From CAIVAT01 sp964387205 (GTDB taxonomy: Bacteria > Bacteroidota > Bacteroidia > Bacteroidales > FEN-979): DNA of 64,000 nucleotides. Of this stretch, positions 27,031 through 34,746 are shown piece by piece; the stretch's first letter is position 1, and every line of letters starts with the position of its first letter. Position numbers and translations under genes: made by a program. Location: assembly GCA_964387205.1 (NCBI GenBank), contig CAYLVY010000006.1, positions 1 to 64,000 of the forward strand, given 5' to 3'. Under the pieces are notes generated by a model that did not search any database, was not told the origin of the DNA, and saw only the letters and a program-made list of their open reading frames with translations.

Positions 27031-27049
27031 TCAGCCTGAGATAAACCAC

Positions 27050-27059
27050 NNNNNNNNNN
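27050..27059. other. Run of 10 N directly before the start codon at 27060
   Basis: Ten undetermined bases fall exactly where the leader meets the ATG at 27060-27062. The true start could therefore differ slightly, although the residues that follow form a good signal peptide. Confidence 0.97.
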
Positions 27060-27713
27060 ATGAAAAGGTTATTCAGCACATATATATTATTAGCAGCAAT
27101 GGCCACTGGCTCTCTTGCCGCCAATGATGGGTGCCTTCCGGAAAAACAAAGCCAACAGCCGGGTAATTCTTCAGAAACGGTGCTTAACGGGATCAACCTG
27201 ACGGATCAGGATACGCGGGTCGTCAACTCTGCCTCTGCTATCATTTTAAGTGAGCAGATGCCGGTCAGGGTAGGTAGTAACGCTTCACTGACCCTGGTTG
27301 CAGGCAAGAATATCTTTCTTTTACCCGGGACAAAGATCACCGCCGGCGGGTTTCTTTATGCTACCATACAAAAACCGGGTAAAAAAGGGAAAACTGCTGC
27401 TCAGGAGTGCCGTCTGGTGACCATTGAAGAAAATGAGCAGATAGCAGAACAGGAAGCCCTTGCCGTGAGTACTACATTAAGCCCCTTTGTAAGGCCTGAA
27501 AAAGATCATCTTCGGAATGCCGCCCCCGGTGAAAGCACCCTGAATGTCACTTCTCCTTCCGACAAAGGAATTATCCAGGACCACCAGAGAAAATTTTCAG
27601 CCCATCAGCATCAAAGTATGCTTCAGGGCTTACCAACTTCAGAAATTATTACCCATTACCCGGTCTGCAGAGGTCATATCGAGGGCTTCTGCAGGTTTGT
27701 GTTGAGATTGTGA
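27060..27713 (+). CDS. Secreted protein sharing a stack module with the preceding T9SS cargo; no sorting domain
   Basis: A protein of 217 residues with a signal peptide (MKRLFSTYILLAAMATGSLA). Residues about 58-102 hold the strand-turn module MPVRVGSNASLTLVAGKN, FLLPGTKITAGGFLYATI, close to that of the upstream gene (LYYPGTKVQSGGYLHGYI). The rest is polar and low in predicted structure. There is no YPNP-type T9SS sorting domain at the C-terminus, so the protein may stay in the periplasm, use another signal, or be truncated. I do not recognise a named family beyond this module. Confidence 0.65.
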   Translation: MKRLFSTYILLAAMATGSLAANDGCLPEKQSQQPGNSSETVLNGINLTDQDTRVVNSASAIILSEQMPVRVGSNASLTLVAGKNIFLLPGTKITAGGFLYATIQKPGKKGKTAAQECRLVTIEENEQIAEQEALAVSTTLSPFVRPEKDHLRNAAPGESTLNVTSPSDKGIIQDHQRKFSAHQHQSMLQGLPTSEIITHYPVCRGHIEGFCRFVLRL

Positions 27714-27744
27714 AAAAAGATGTTTTATTTTCGGTTTAATTTAT

Positions 27745-27752
27745 TATTTTTG
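27745..27752 (+). promoter_or_regulatory. Bacteroidota-type -7 box before the tail-fibre-like gene
   Basis: TATTTTTG matches TAnnTTTG, 50 bases upstream of the ATG at 27803. The -33 region shows only TTT at 27723-27725 rather than TTG, so strength is uncertain. The leader is AT-rich. Confidence 0.5.
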
Positions 27753-27802
27753 TACATCATTTTTCAATTAACACAATTTCAACAATCTAAAAATTTACAA
27801 CT

Positions 27803-28615
27803 ATGAAAAAGATTTTAGCAGTTATCGCTTTTGTATTGATCGGAGCAGTGAGTTTTGCACAGTGGACAACCCCACCCTCCGGTAACGTATGGCTCCAATC
27901 CGTTGGTAACGTGGGTATCGGAGTGTCCGGTGCAGCTCTGACTGGTGACCTTATGATAACCGATGCCACCGGCCCGGCTACCTTTATTTTAAATTCTACG
28001 GTTACGCCTACCGGATCGTCTTTTTTTACACTAGGACAATATGATATGCGGTTCAATGGTACAACGGAGTTTTACAGGAATGTTCTTCGCAAGGATATGG
28101 CTACAGGTCATACAGAAATGTTACAAACTCTGAGAAATAGTGCAGGAGAATCTTTAGCATTTCTTTATGTAAATCTTAACACTGCAAAATTCGAAATGAG
28201 AAGCGGTATCCAGGATGCCTATTTCATGAACAACGGAAACGTATACTTCAACAACACCCCCACCCAGGGTGGCGCTGTGGGTATCGGTACCACTGGTATT
28301 GCTGCCGGCGTGAAACTGCAGGTTGGCGGTAAAGTAAAATGCCAGGAAGTGGAAGTGGCTGTTACCCCCTGGCCCGACCATGTATTCCAGGCTGATTACA
28401 ACCTGATGCCCCTTAACGAAGTAGAAGCTTTCATCAGCGCCAACAAACACCTCCCCGGCGTACCCAGCGAGGCTGAAGTTGCCAGCAACGGCGTGAACGT
28501 TGGACAAATGAATGCCACCCTCCTCCAGAAGATCGAAGAGCTTACCCTCTATATGATCGATATGAAAAAGGAGAATGATGCACTGAAAGCACGCGTCAGC
28601 AACCTTGAAAAATAG
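27803..28615 (+). CDS. Secreted protein with phage tail-fibre/S74-like C-terminal region
   Basis: A protein of 270 residues with a signal peptide (KKILAVIAFVLIGAVSFAQ). The N-terminal half has strands like GNVWLQSVGNVGIGVSG, common in trimeric fibre-like proteins. The C-terminus (about 205-270) reads LNEVEAFISANKHLPGVPSE, then NVGQMNATLLQKIEELTLYM, and ends in a coiled coil (KENDALKARVSNLEK). This is the tail found on many Bacteroidota secreted proteins related to peptidase S74 / intramolecular chaperone ends of phage tail fibres. It is probably a trimeric surface fibre; autoproteolysis is not evident. A strong terminator follows. Confidence 0.75.
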   Translation: MKKILAVIAFVLIGAVSFAQWTTPPSGNVWLQSVGNVGIGVSGAALTGDLMITDATGPATFILNSTVTPTGSSFFTLGQYDMRFNGTTEFYRNVLRKDMATGHTEMLQTLRNSAGESLAFLYVNLNTAKFEMRSGIQDAYFMNNGNVYFNNTPTQGGAVGIGTTGIAAGVKLQVGGKVKCQEVEVAVTPWPDHVFQADYNLMPLNEVEAFISANKHLPGVPSEAEVASNGVNVGQMNATLLQKIEELTLYMIDMKKENDALKARVSNLEK

Positions 28616-28644
28616 GAAGGGTTTACACCCATCCTGAACGAAAA

Positions 28645-28676
28645 GCCGAGCCCGGTCTGCCGGGCCCGGCTTTTTT
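28645..28676 (+). terminator. Rho-independent terminator after the tail-fibre-like gene
   Basis: An 11-base stem (GCCGAGCCCGG pairing with CCGGGCCCGGC, one A-C mismatch) with a TCTG loop is followed by six T. It lies 30 bases after the stop codon and separates the surface-protein genes from the polysaccharide locus. Confidence 0.85.
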
Positions 28677-28708
28677 AATTACCCTGGTTTAAACTCATTG
28701 ATAATTCG

Positions 28709-28716
28709 TAATTTTG
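28709..28716 (+). promoter_or_regulatory. Candidate -7 box at the head of the polysaccharide locus
   Basis: TAATTTTG matches TAnnTTTG, 32 bases after the terminator T-tract and 31 bases before the wzm ATG. No TTG at proper -33 spacing, so either an activator or a weak promoter is implied. It is the natural place for the locus promoter. Confidence 0.45.
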
Positions 28717-28747
28717 AAGCCTTCTTGTTTCAGAACTTTTACTGATA

Positions 28748-29569
28748 ATGCATCTTATTTTACAATTTTTCAGAGAGTCGATCGATTTCTTCAACCAATT
28801 GATCCTGAACAGATATTTGATCTTCACACTGAGTGTAAGAAATTTTCAACAGGTATATATCCGGAATATCTTCGGTTTCGTGTGGGCAATACTGGACCCT
28901 TTGGCCTTTGTCGTAATTCTTTATTTCGTTTTTCAGGCACGTTTTGGCGACACTGATTCTAACGGTATCCCGTTTATCGTTTACCTTCTTTCCGGCTATA
29001 TCACGTACGACTTTTTTAACTCATCACTGCTTGCTGTTACTGAATCAATTCACAATCATACCTATTTGCTTAATAAAGTGAATTTCCGGGTGGCCATTTT
29101 GCCTATTGTCTCGGTTTTGTCAAACCTGATCATGCATGGCGTTGTACTGGCGGTTACTATCATTGTTTTCCTCTTCAATAAGCAATACCCTCTGTGGTCA
29201 TGGCTACAGATCATCTACTACATCATAGCATTAATTACCCTGCTTGTCGCCGTGGGATGGCTGACATCCTCCATTTACCTGTTCTTTCCCGACATCCGGA
29301 ATATCGTTGGAATAATCTCAAGAGTCCTGTTTTTCCTGACCCCGATTTTCTGGAATATTGAAGGCCTGCTGCCGGAGCATCAGGTAATATTGAAATTGAA
29401 TCCAATCTATTATCTTGTCACCGGATATCGTGACAGTTTTTTCGGGAACGTATGGTTTTGGCAACACCCCTATCTGACAACTTACTTTTGGTTACTCACA
29501 TTTATTTTTCTCCTCATAGGAGTAGCTGTCTTTAAAAAGCTCAGACCACATTTCGCTGATGTTGCTTAA
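28748..29569 (+). CDS. wzm: ABC-2 type polysaccharide exporter permease
   Basis: A 273-residue inner-membrane protein with about six helices and the ABC-2 permease N-terminus of O-antigen/teichoic acid exporters (VRNFQQVYIRNIFGFVWAIL, then DPLAFVVILYFVF). With Wzt it would export a completed, undecaprenyl-linked glycan from cytoplasm to periplasm. Length is normal. The ATPase gene begins 20 bases downstream. It is the first gene of the locus. Confidence 0.92.
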   Translation: MHLILQFFRESIDFFNQLILNRYLIFTLSVRNFQQVYIRNIFGFVWAILDPLAFVVILYFVFQARFGDTDSNGIPFIVYLLSGYITYDFFNSSLLAVTESIHNHTYLLNKVNFRVAILPIVSVLSNLIMHGVVLAVTIIVFLFNKQYPLWSWLQIIYYIIALITLLVAVGWLTSSIYLFFPDIRNIVGIISRVLFFLTPIFWNIEGLLPEHQVILKLNPIYYLVTGYRDSFFGNVWFWQHPYLTTYFWLLTFIFLLIGVAVFKKLRPHFADVA

Positions 29570-29589
29570 TCACTTGATCCTTAACTGAT

Positions 29590-30985
29590 ATGTCAGAAGA
29601 AGAAGTTGTTATCAGGCTTACCGGAGTTTCCAAAGTATACAAGCTTTTCGGCACGAAGACAGACAGGATGAAAGAGGCCCTGCATCCGTTTAAAAAAAAG
29701 TACCATAAAGAGTTCAGCTCACTTCAAAACATTGACCTGGCCGTTCATAAAGGAGAAATACTGGGCATCGTGGGTATGAATGGAGCCGGAAAATCCACAC
29801 TGCTGAAAGTGATCTCCGGAATTACACGACAATCGCATGGTGAAGTACAGGTAGTCGGGAATATTGTACCTCTTTTAGAATTGGGATCGGGTTTTAACCC
29901 TGAATACAATGGCATCGAAAACATTTATTTTTATAATACCATCCTTGGTTTTAACCGGAAGCAAACGGAAAGGATGATCGATCAGATTATCGACTTTGCC
30001 GAGATCGGAGACTTTATTTACCAACCTTTAAAAACCTATNNNNNNNNNNNNNNNNNNNNNNNNNNNNNNNNNNNNNNNNNNNNNNNNNNNNNNNNNNNNN
30101 NNNNNNNNNNNNNNNNNNNNNCTGATCCTGGACGAGGTTTTATCGGTTGGCGATGAACTTTTTCGAAGAAAGAGCTTCGCAAAGATTGAAGAATTTTTTA
30201 AAGCGGGAAAAACAATCCTGTTTGTTTCTCATTCAGCCCAAAGCGTTAACCAACTTTGTTCACGGGCAGTAATGCTGTATAATGGAAAAATTGTGCTGGA
30301 CGGTGCTCCGAAATTTGTAACCATGAATTACCAAAAGTTCATTTTTACTCCGCCGGAATTCAGGGGAGCAATTTTAAAAGATTGGTCAGCAAGTGCATTC
30401 AACGGAAATTATGAACATCACACTGAATTGCCCCCTCCGGTGGGCGATGATGAAATCCCTGCACCTTTAAAAATTGTAACTCCCATAAAATCTGTAAAGA
30501 GTGACTCCTATTATATTCCTGATTACAACCCCAAAAGCACTGTGATCACCAAAAACAGGAAGATCGATGTCAGCCCTGTGAGAATTCTGAATTCATTGGG
30601 TAAGGAGGTCAATGTGCTTGTCCCGGATGAATCTTATGAAATTACCTATAAGATTACATGCCGTGAGGATATTGGCTTTATCAACCATGGGATTGGGATC
30701 AGGACTGAAAAAGGTGTAGTCATTACCTGGCGGTTCTATCCTGGCAGTACCCAGTTTTCTGATCATTTTTACCGAAAGGGAGAAACCCTTACTCTAAAAT
30801 GGAGCTTTGTTTGTCACCTGATACCTTCAAACTATTTTATAGGTGTCAATATTAAATGCAAAGGCAGGGAAGGAGCGGAGTTGGCATTCAGAGGCGCTGA
30901 TTATGATGTCTTTAAGGTAATTGGTAATAAGGGTGTTGACCGGGGAGGTTTTTTTGACGCCCGGTTCGAGGTAGAAATTCATTAA
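29590..30985 (+). CDS. wzt: ABC exporter ATPase with C-terminal glycan-recognition domain (interrupted by an assembly gap)
   Basis: The 5' part gives 150 residues with Walker A GMNGAGKST and the Q-loop region. After an 82-base run of N, the frame resumes at 30122 with Walker B LILDEVLSVGDE and the H-loop LFVSHSA. It continues through a long C-terminal beta-sandwich domain (about 180 residues, RKIDVSPVRILNSLG to FFDARFEVEIH). Such C-terminal domains in Wzt bind the non-reducing end of the finished O-polysaccharide and gate its export. The ABC signature (expected SSGM) falls in the gap. As written the frame shifts by one across the N run; I treat this as a wrong gap length, not a mutation. Confidence 0.88.
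30040..30121. other. 82-base run of N inside wzt
   Basis: From the conserved spacing between the Q-loop side and Walker B, about 20 residues (60 bases) should be missing. Eighty-two N is longer than that and puts the two sides out of frame. The gap size is therefore probably an estimate. Confidence 0.95.
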
Positions 30986-31003
30986 CCGATGATCCTTTAT
31001 TAA

Positions 31004-32428
31004 ATGGATCCCTTTTCTATTCTTACAAATTTTCTTCGTAAATACAGGGTATCATTGCCCCTGTATAATCCCCATGAAAAAATAGTCCCGGTTTTATTAT
31101 TGACATTCCGGAAACCTGCAAAAGAAATCGGGGATTATATAAGTGCATTGCTCAACACGAGGATAATCCATGTGAGATCCCTTACCGAGGGTCTCCACGG
31201 TTGGATTGCAGTTTGGTGGCTTTTAAAAGCGGCAATCTTAAAAAGACCCTTCGTAATTATCATCATATTGAATGAACCGGTAAAAGAATTCTTTTTTCGG
31301 AGCGACCTTCGCAAAACTTTCAATTCACGATTNNNNNNNNNNTCTTTAAAGAGGGCTGAGTACTCAGCATGGATACAAAGAGAGTTGCAACAGGGATTGA
31401 AGGTTTCTCCGGGTTCAATCACCCTCCGGTTCAACAGTTACAGGGAATGTCCGTCAGACCTGTTTAAGGTGTTTCTCATAACAGCCCCGCCAACCTTACA
31501 GGATATCGGCTGGCATCTGGCAAATATTTTCAATTTCAATATCCCGCCACCCCTGGATTTAACCATAAACGAAGCCAGCGTCGGGAACCCATCAACGGAC
31601 CCCTTTAATCTAATGGTCATGCCCATCAGCAGGTTGAACCATGTTATCGATTCCTACGGCTACAAAAAGCCGGAAGCCGATGAAAAGGATCGTTTGATCC
31701 TGAAATACGGGAACTTTGATGACGCCGAAACGAGGCATGCCATCCGAAATGCTGCCATAAGCATTCGTTCTCCATTCCCTAATTTTCTCAGGAGAGAGGT
31801 CCTGAAAAATAAATTCTGGTATGTGGATATACCAAGAACATCCAGTAGCAGCCTGAAAACGGAATTAGGCAGGAAGTTTGGGGTCGCTTACGGAAAGATG
31901 AGAATCATAGATTCCGAGCCAGCAGGCATCCACATTTTCCCCAACCATGTTCCGGCATCCATCATGAAATCAATTTTAGGTGAAGCAACCTGGAATCAAA
32001 TCTTTACCTTTTCTTTAACCAGAAATCCATGGGACAGGGTTTTATCCCTCTATCATTACCGTCGACGTATCGGAAGTATTCCTGAAGAAATGACCTTCCG
32101 TGAATATGTGCTTGCATTGGAGAAATCACCGGGTCGGGGGCTATTTCGGTATCACGGATTTTACTATGGTAGTGCTGACTATATCTGCGACAACAGGAAC
32201 AACATTCTCGTGAGTTACTGGGGGAAATATGAGGAAAGAAGATCGGTGCTGGAATCGATCGGTCAAAAACTGGGTTACACTGATTTGGGAAAACTGCACC
32301 TGCAAGTCGGTAAAGGCAATGCAATTCATTATTATACCCAATATAAAAAAGATACGAGGGAAATTGTCAGGAGGATCTACCAAAGGGATATCGACCATTT
32401 TAAGTATGAATTTGAGGATGCTTTCTGA
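31004..32428 (+). CDS. Sulfotransferase (Sulfotransfer_2-like) with an unusual N-terminal half
   Basis: A protein of 474 residues. The C-terminal 200 residues look like a carbohydrate sulfotransferase: a PAPS 5'-phosphosulfate loop VDIPRTSSSSLKTELG, the 3'-phosphate motif FSLTRNPWDRVLSLYHY, and a typical end (IYQRDIDHFKYEFED). It would transfer sulfate from PAPS to a sugar hydroxyl. The first 270 residues are not recognised. They contain LLLTFRKPAKEIGDYISALL and FVIIIILNEPVKEFFFRSDL, whose placement recalls a second, degenerate sulfotransferase-like fold (inference). Ten N at 31333-31342 hide about four residues without breaking the frame. The gene lies 18 bases after wzt. Confidence 0.8.
   Translation: MDPFSILTNFLRKYRVSLPLYNPHEKIVPVLLLTFRKPAKEIGDYISALLNTRIIHVRSLTEGLHGWIAVWWLLKAAILKRPFVIIIILNEPVKEFFFRSDLRKTFNSRXXXXSLKRAEYSAWIQRELQQGLKVSPGSITLRFNSYRECPSDLFKVFLITAPPTLQDIGWHLANIFNFNIPPPLDLTINEASVGNPSTDPFNLMVMPISRLNHVIDSYGYKKPEADEKDRLILKYGNFDDAETRHAIRNAAISIRSPFPNFLRREVLKNKFWYVDIPRTSSSSLKTELGRKFGVAYGKMRIIDSEPAGIHIFPNHVPASIMKSILGEATWNQIFTFSLTRNPWDRVLSLYHYRRRIGSIPEEMTFREYVLALEKSPGRGLFRYHGFYYGSADYICDNRNNILVSYWGKYEERRSVLESIGQKLGYTDLGKLHLQVGKGNAIHYYTQYKKDTREIVRRIYQRDIDHFKYEFEDAF
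31333..31342. other. Run of 10 N inside the sulfotransferase gene
   Basis: Ten undetermined bases. The same reading frame is open on both sides (NSR before, SLKRAEYSAW after), so this is a small assembly defect. Confidence 0.97.
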
Positions 32429-32590
32429 TTTCACGTTTGTTGCTCTTCTGCCTGTAATTTGTATGGGCATTTTTTTGGACTGCCTGCAGATCCTTACAAT
32501 GGATTTTGGCTCCCGGTTGAAGGAAGGAGTTTTTATGTTTGGAGATTTTGGTTTATTATTGCAAACAGGTTGAAGTACACATTTCCATGA
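32429..32590 (+). pseudogene. Apparent 3' remnant of a deleted gene
   Basis: Directly after the sulfotransferase stop codon the same frame stays open for 53 codons and reads like a protein tail: GHFFGLPADPYNGFWLPVEG, RSFYVWRFWFIIANRLKYTF. It has no ATG. Its TGA (32588-32590) overlaps the ATG of the next gene as ATGA, the classic arrangement of translationally coupled genes. This suggests the 3' end of a gene that once stood here and lost its body. A short protein from a TTG at 32459 or a stop-codon error in the assembly are alternatives. Confidence 0.45.
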
Positions 32591-33402
32591 TAATTTTCCA
32601 TCCGGTAGGAGGCTTGGGCAACAGATTGCGGGCCGTTAATTCAGCCATTAGATTAAGTGAGCGAACTGGAAAATCCTTACATGTATTTTGGGTTAAGGAA
32701 TCTGTTTTTAATTGTGAATTCTCAAGATTATATGCTCCGGTTTCCTTTATCCATGATACAGATTTACACTTTATAACATCATTGTTCGATTTGCGATCAA
32801 AGTCAAGCTTTTTCAGGGCGGCTTTATATATTTTGGAGAAATTCAGACTTTTAAAGATTCTTGCTCCGAGTGAAGTAAAAACAATGATCAGATCAAAATT
32901 TGATTTTTTAGAATTGAGAAAATTTGCTTTCTGTATAATTTCTTCTTTTTCAGAATTTCTCAAGGAAGAACCTTTTTTAGAAAGGTTTAAACTTAAACAT
33001 GATTTGGATTTATGGTTGCAACTGGAAACCAATGCTTTTAATCAGCATACCATTGGCGTTCATATTCGTCGCACGGATAATGTACACTCTATTCACCACA
33101 GTCCGATTGAATTATTCCTGGAAAAGATGCATGACGAAATTGCCATAAATCCTGCTGCGAATTTCTATGTTGCGTCCGACAGCCTGGAAGTGAAAATGCT
33201 GATAAGAGAAGAATTTCATGATAAGGTGATAATACCCGATGGCCCGCTGGAGCGGAACAGCAGGGAAGGTATTGTTCAGGCATGTATTGAATTATATGCA
33301 TTGTCGCGTACAAGAAAGATTTTTGGTTCTTATTTCAGTTCATTTTCTATTATCGCCGCAAAAATAGGATCCATTCCTTATGAGGCGGTGGTAAAGCATT
33401 AA
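32587..33402 (+). CDS. Fucosyltransferase-like GT-B glycosyltransferase
   Basis: A protein of 271 residues. The start at 32587 puts the hallmark FHPVGGLGNRLRAVNSA right at the N-terminus; an upstream Met at 32539 only adds residues over the remnant. VGVHIRRTDN-type sequence (IGVHIRRTDNVHSIHHSP) matches the GDP-binding Arg motif of alpha-1,2, alpha-1,6 and protein O-fucosyltransferases, and NFYVASDS fits the next conserved block. It would transfer fucose or a related sugar from a GDP-sugar. The gene is clearly more AT-rich than its neighbours (22-37% GC in several lines), a sign of separate acquisition. Confidence 0.72.
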   Translation: MIIFHPVGGLGNRLRAVNSAIRLSERTGKSLHVFWVKESVFNCEFSRLYAPVSFIHDTDLHFITSLFDLRSKSSFFRAALYILEKFRLLKILAPSEVKTMIRSKFDFLELRKFAFCIISSFSEFLKEEPFLERFKLKHDLDLWLQLETNAFNQHTIGVHIRRTDNVHSIHHSPIELFLEKMHDEIAINPAANFYVASDSLEVKMLIREEFHDKVIIPDGPLERNSREGIVQACIELYALSRTRKIFGSYFSSFSIIAAKIGSIPYEAVVKH

Positions 33403-33439
33403 TAATCAATAACATTGAAGCGTAAAAGCGTAATTAGCA

Positions 33440-34198
33440 ATGGATAAAGCACATTTTTTAACCATATACAGAACCTTCGAAAGGATTGATTCTGTCCGGC
33501 AAACCTTACCGGAGGTTCTGGAAGAAACCAAACGACAAAATGCAAGGCTTATCGTCCATGATACATCGGTAGCTGGCAGGGATGAGAAATGGGACTATCT
33601 GAAATCCCTTAACCGTCATGACGATTTCTTTCTGATCCTTTCGTCCAACATGTCTTCTGCCCATATGTCGAATATGTGCCTTCAACTGGGACAGGAAATG
33701 TATGCTCCTGATTATATATGTATTATGGAGGACGACCATTCCTATACACCCGGCGCCATCAAAATGTTGATTCAATGTATGAAGGAATACTACGGTAAGG
33801 AGTCGCCTAATGGACTACTGTATGGACTGTTCACCCTCTGCAAGCAACACAACAAGCAAATGACCGGGAAATTATCAGAGGGTCATTGTTATCCGGGACC
33901 CGACGTTGACGTCACCCAGATGGGGCGAGCCAATGCCTGTTTCCGTTGTGCGCCTGCCAACCACTGGAACCAGGTACTGAAGGGCTTTGACACCGACGAA
34001 TACCTGATCTCCAATTACCAGGTCGCTAACCTGAACCGAAGGAACTATTACAAAGGGTTTACCTCCATGCTGGTTGGAAACGGACAGTGGTGCCGGTTTT
34101 ATGATGGCCCCGGCCGGGGTGCAGCCGATAAACAGGGAATCCGAAGATGGGACCCGCTCTACACGGCATCCGATCCCAGAAGTCGATATAAAAAATAA
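33440..34198 (+). CDS. GT-A fold glycosyltransferase-like protein
   Basis: A protein of 252 residues. The N-terminal LTIYRTFERIDSVRQTLPEV and the acidic metal-binding motif YICIMEDDHSYTPGAI suggest a GT-A fold transferase where EDDH plays the DxD role. RANACFRCAPANHW and a later GFTSMLVGNGQWCRFYDGPG are typical acceptor-side loops. I cannot assign a family number or sugar. It starts 37 bases after the fucosyltransferase-like gene and ends 5 bases before the next sulfotransferase, in one transcript. Confidence 0.68.
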   Translation: MDKAHFLTIYRTFERIDSVRQTLPEVLEETKRQNARLIVHDTSVAGRDEKWDYLKSLNRHDDFFLILSSNMSSAHMSNMCLQLGQEMYAPDYICIMEDDHSYTPGAIKMLIQCMKEYYGKESPNGLLYGLFTLCKQHNKQMTGKLSEGHCYPGPDVDVTQMGRANACFRCAPANHWNQVLKGFDTDEYLISNYQVANLNRRNYYKGFTSMLVGNGQWCRFYDGPGRGAADKQGIRRWDPLYTASDPRSRYKK

Positions 34199-34203
34199 CC
34201 TCC

Positions 34204-34746
34204 ATGAAAGTATTCGGAACAGGCTTGAATAAAACAGGTACCAAAACCCTTGGCGCATGCTTTCAAATTTTGGGCCTTAAGAACCATTCCTACGACCTGG
34301 AATTGTTGCGGCAATATGCTGAACGTGAGATGGAACCGGTTTTCAGGGTCGCCGATCAGTTCGACAGCTTTGAAGACTGGCCCTGGCCATTGCTCTATAA
34401 ACAGTTTGACCAACGATACCCGGACGCAAAGTTTATCCATACCCTTCGGCAAAGCCCTGAAAAATGGTTCGACAGCCTGTGCCGGCATGCCTTGCGCACC
34501 GGGCCAACCGAGGCAAGAAAACTGGTGTACGGATATGAAATGCCCCAGGAAAATCCCGGGCATCATATCAACTTCTATATACAGCACAATAAAGCAGTTT
34601 GTCACTATTTTAATGAGAGACCCGATAAATTGCTGGTTATTACCTGGGAAAATGGTGTCACATGGAACCAAATATGCCGGTTTCTGAATATTACTGATAT
34701 ACCCGATTTACCCATCCCTCATAAAAATCAATCGTCAGCATTATGA
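34204..34746 (+). CDS. Small sulfotransferase (Sulfotransfer_4-like)
   Basis: A protein of 180 residues. GTGLNKTGTKTLGACFQILG at residues 5-24 is the PAPS-binding P-loop of this family. FEDWPWPLLYKQFDQRYPDA and KFIHTLRQSPEKWFDSLCRH are its other two signature blocks, the second containing the 3'-phosphate-binding Arg. It is complete though short. The stop codon overlaps the next start as ATGA, so expression of the two sulfotransferases is coupled. The acceptor is unknown; context points to the exported glycan. Confidence 0.82.
   Translation: MKVFGTGLNKTGTKTLGACFQILGLKNHSYDLELLRQYAEREMEPVFRVADQFDSFEDWPWPLLYKQFDQRYPDAKFIHTLRQSPEKWFDSLCRHALRTGPTEARKLVYGYEMPQENPGHHINFYIQHNKAVCHYFNERPDKLLVITWENGVTWNQICRFLNITDIPDLPIPHKNQSSAL

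Noticed and set aside
29590..30156. Truncated ABC ATPase followed by a separate gene at 30272
   Set aside because: The break coincides with the 82 N; Walker B and the C-terminal domain continue in one frame from 30122, so this is one gene with a mis-sized gap.
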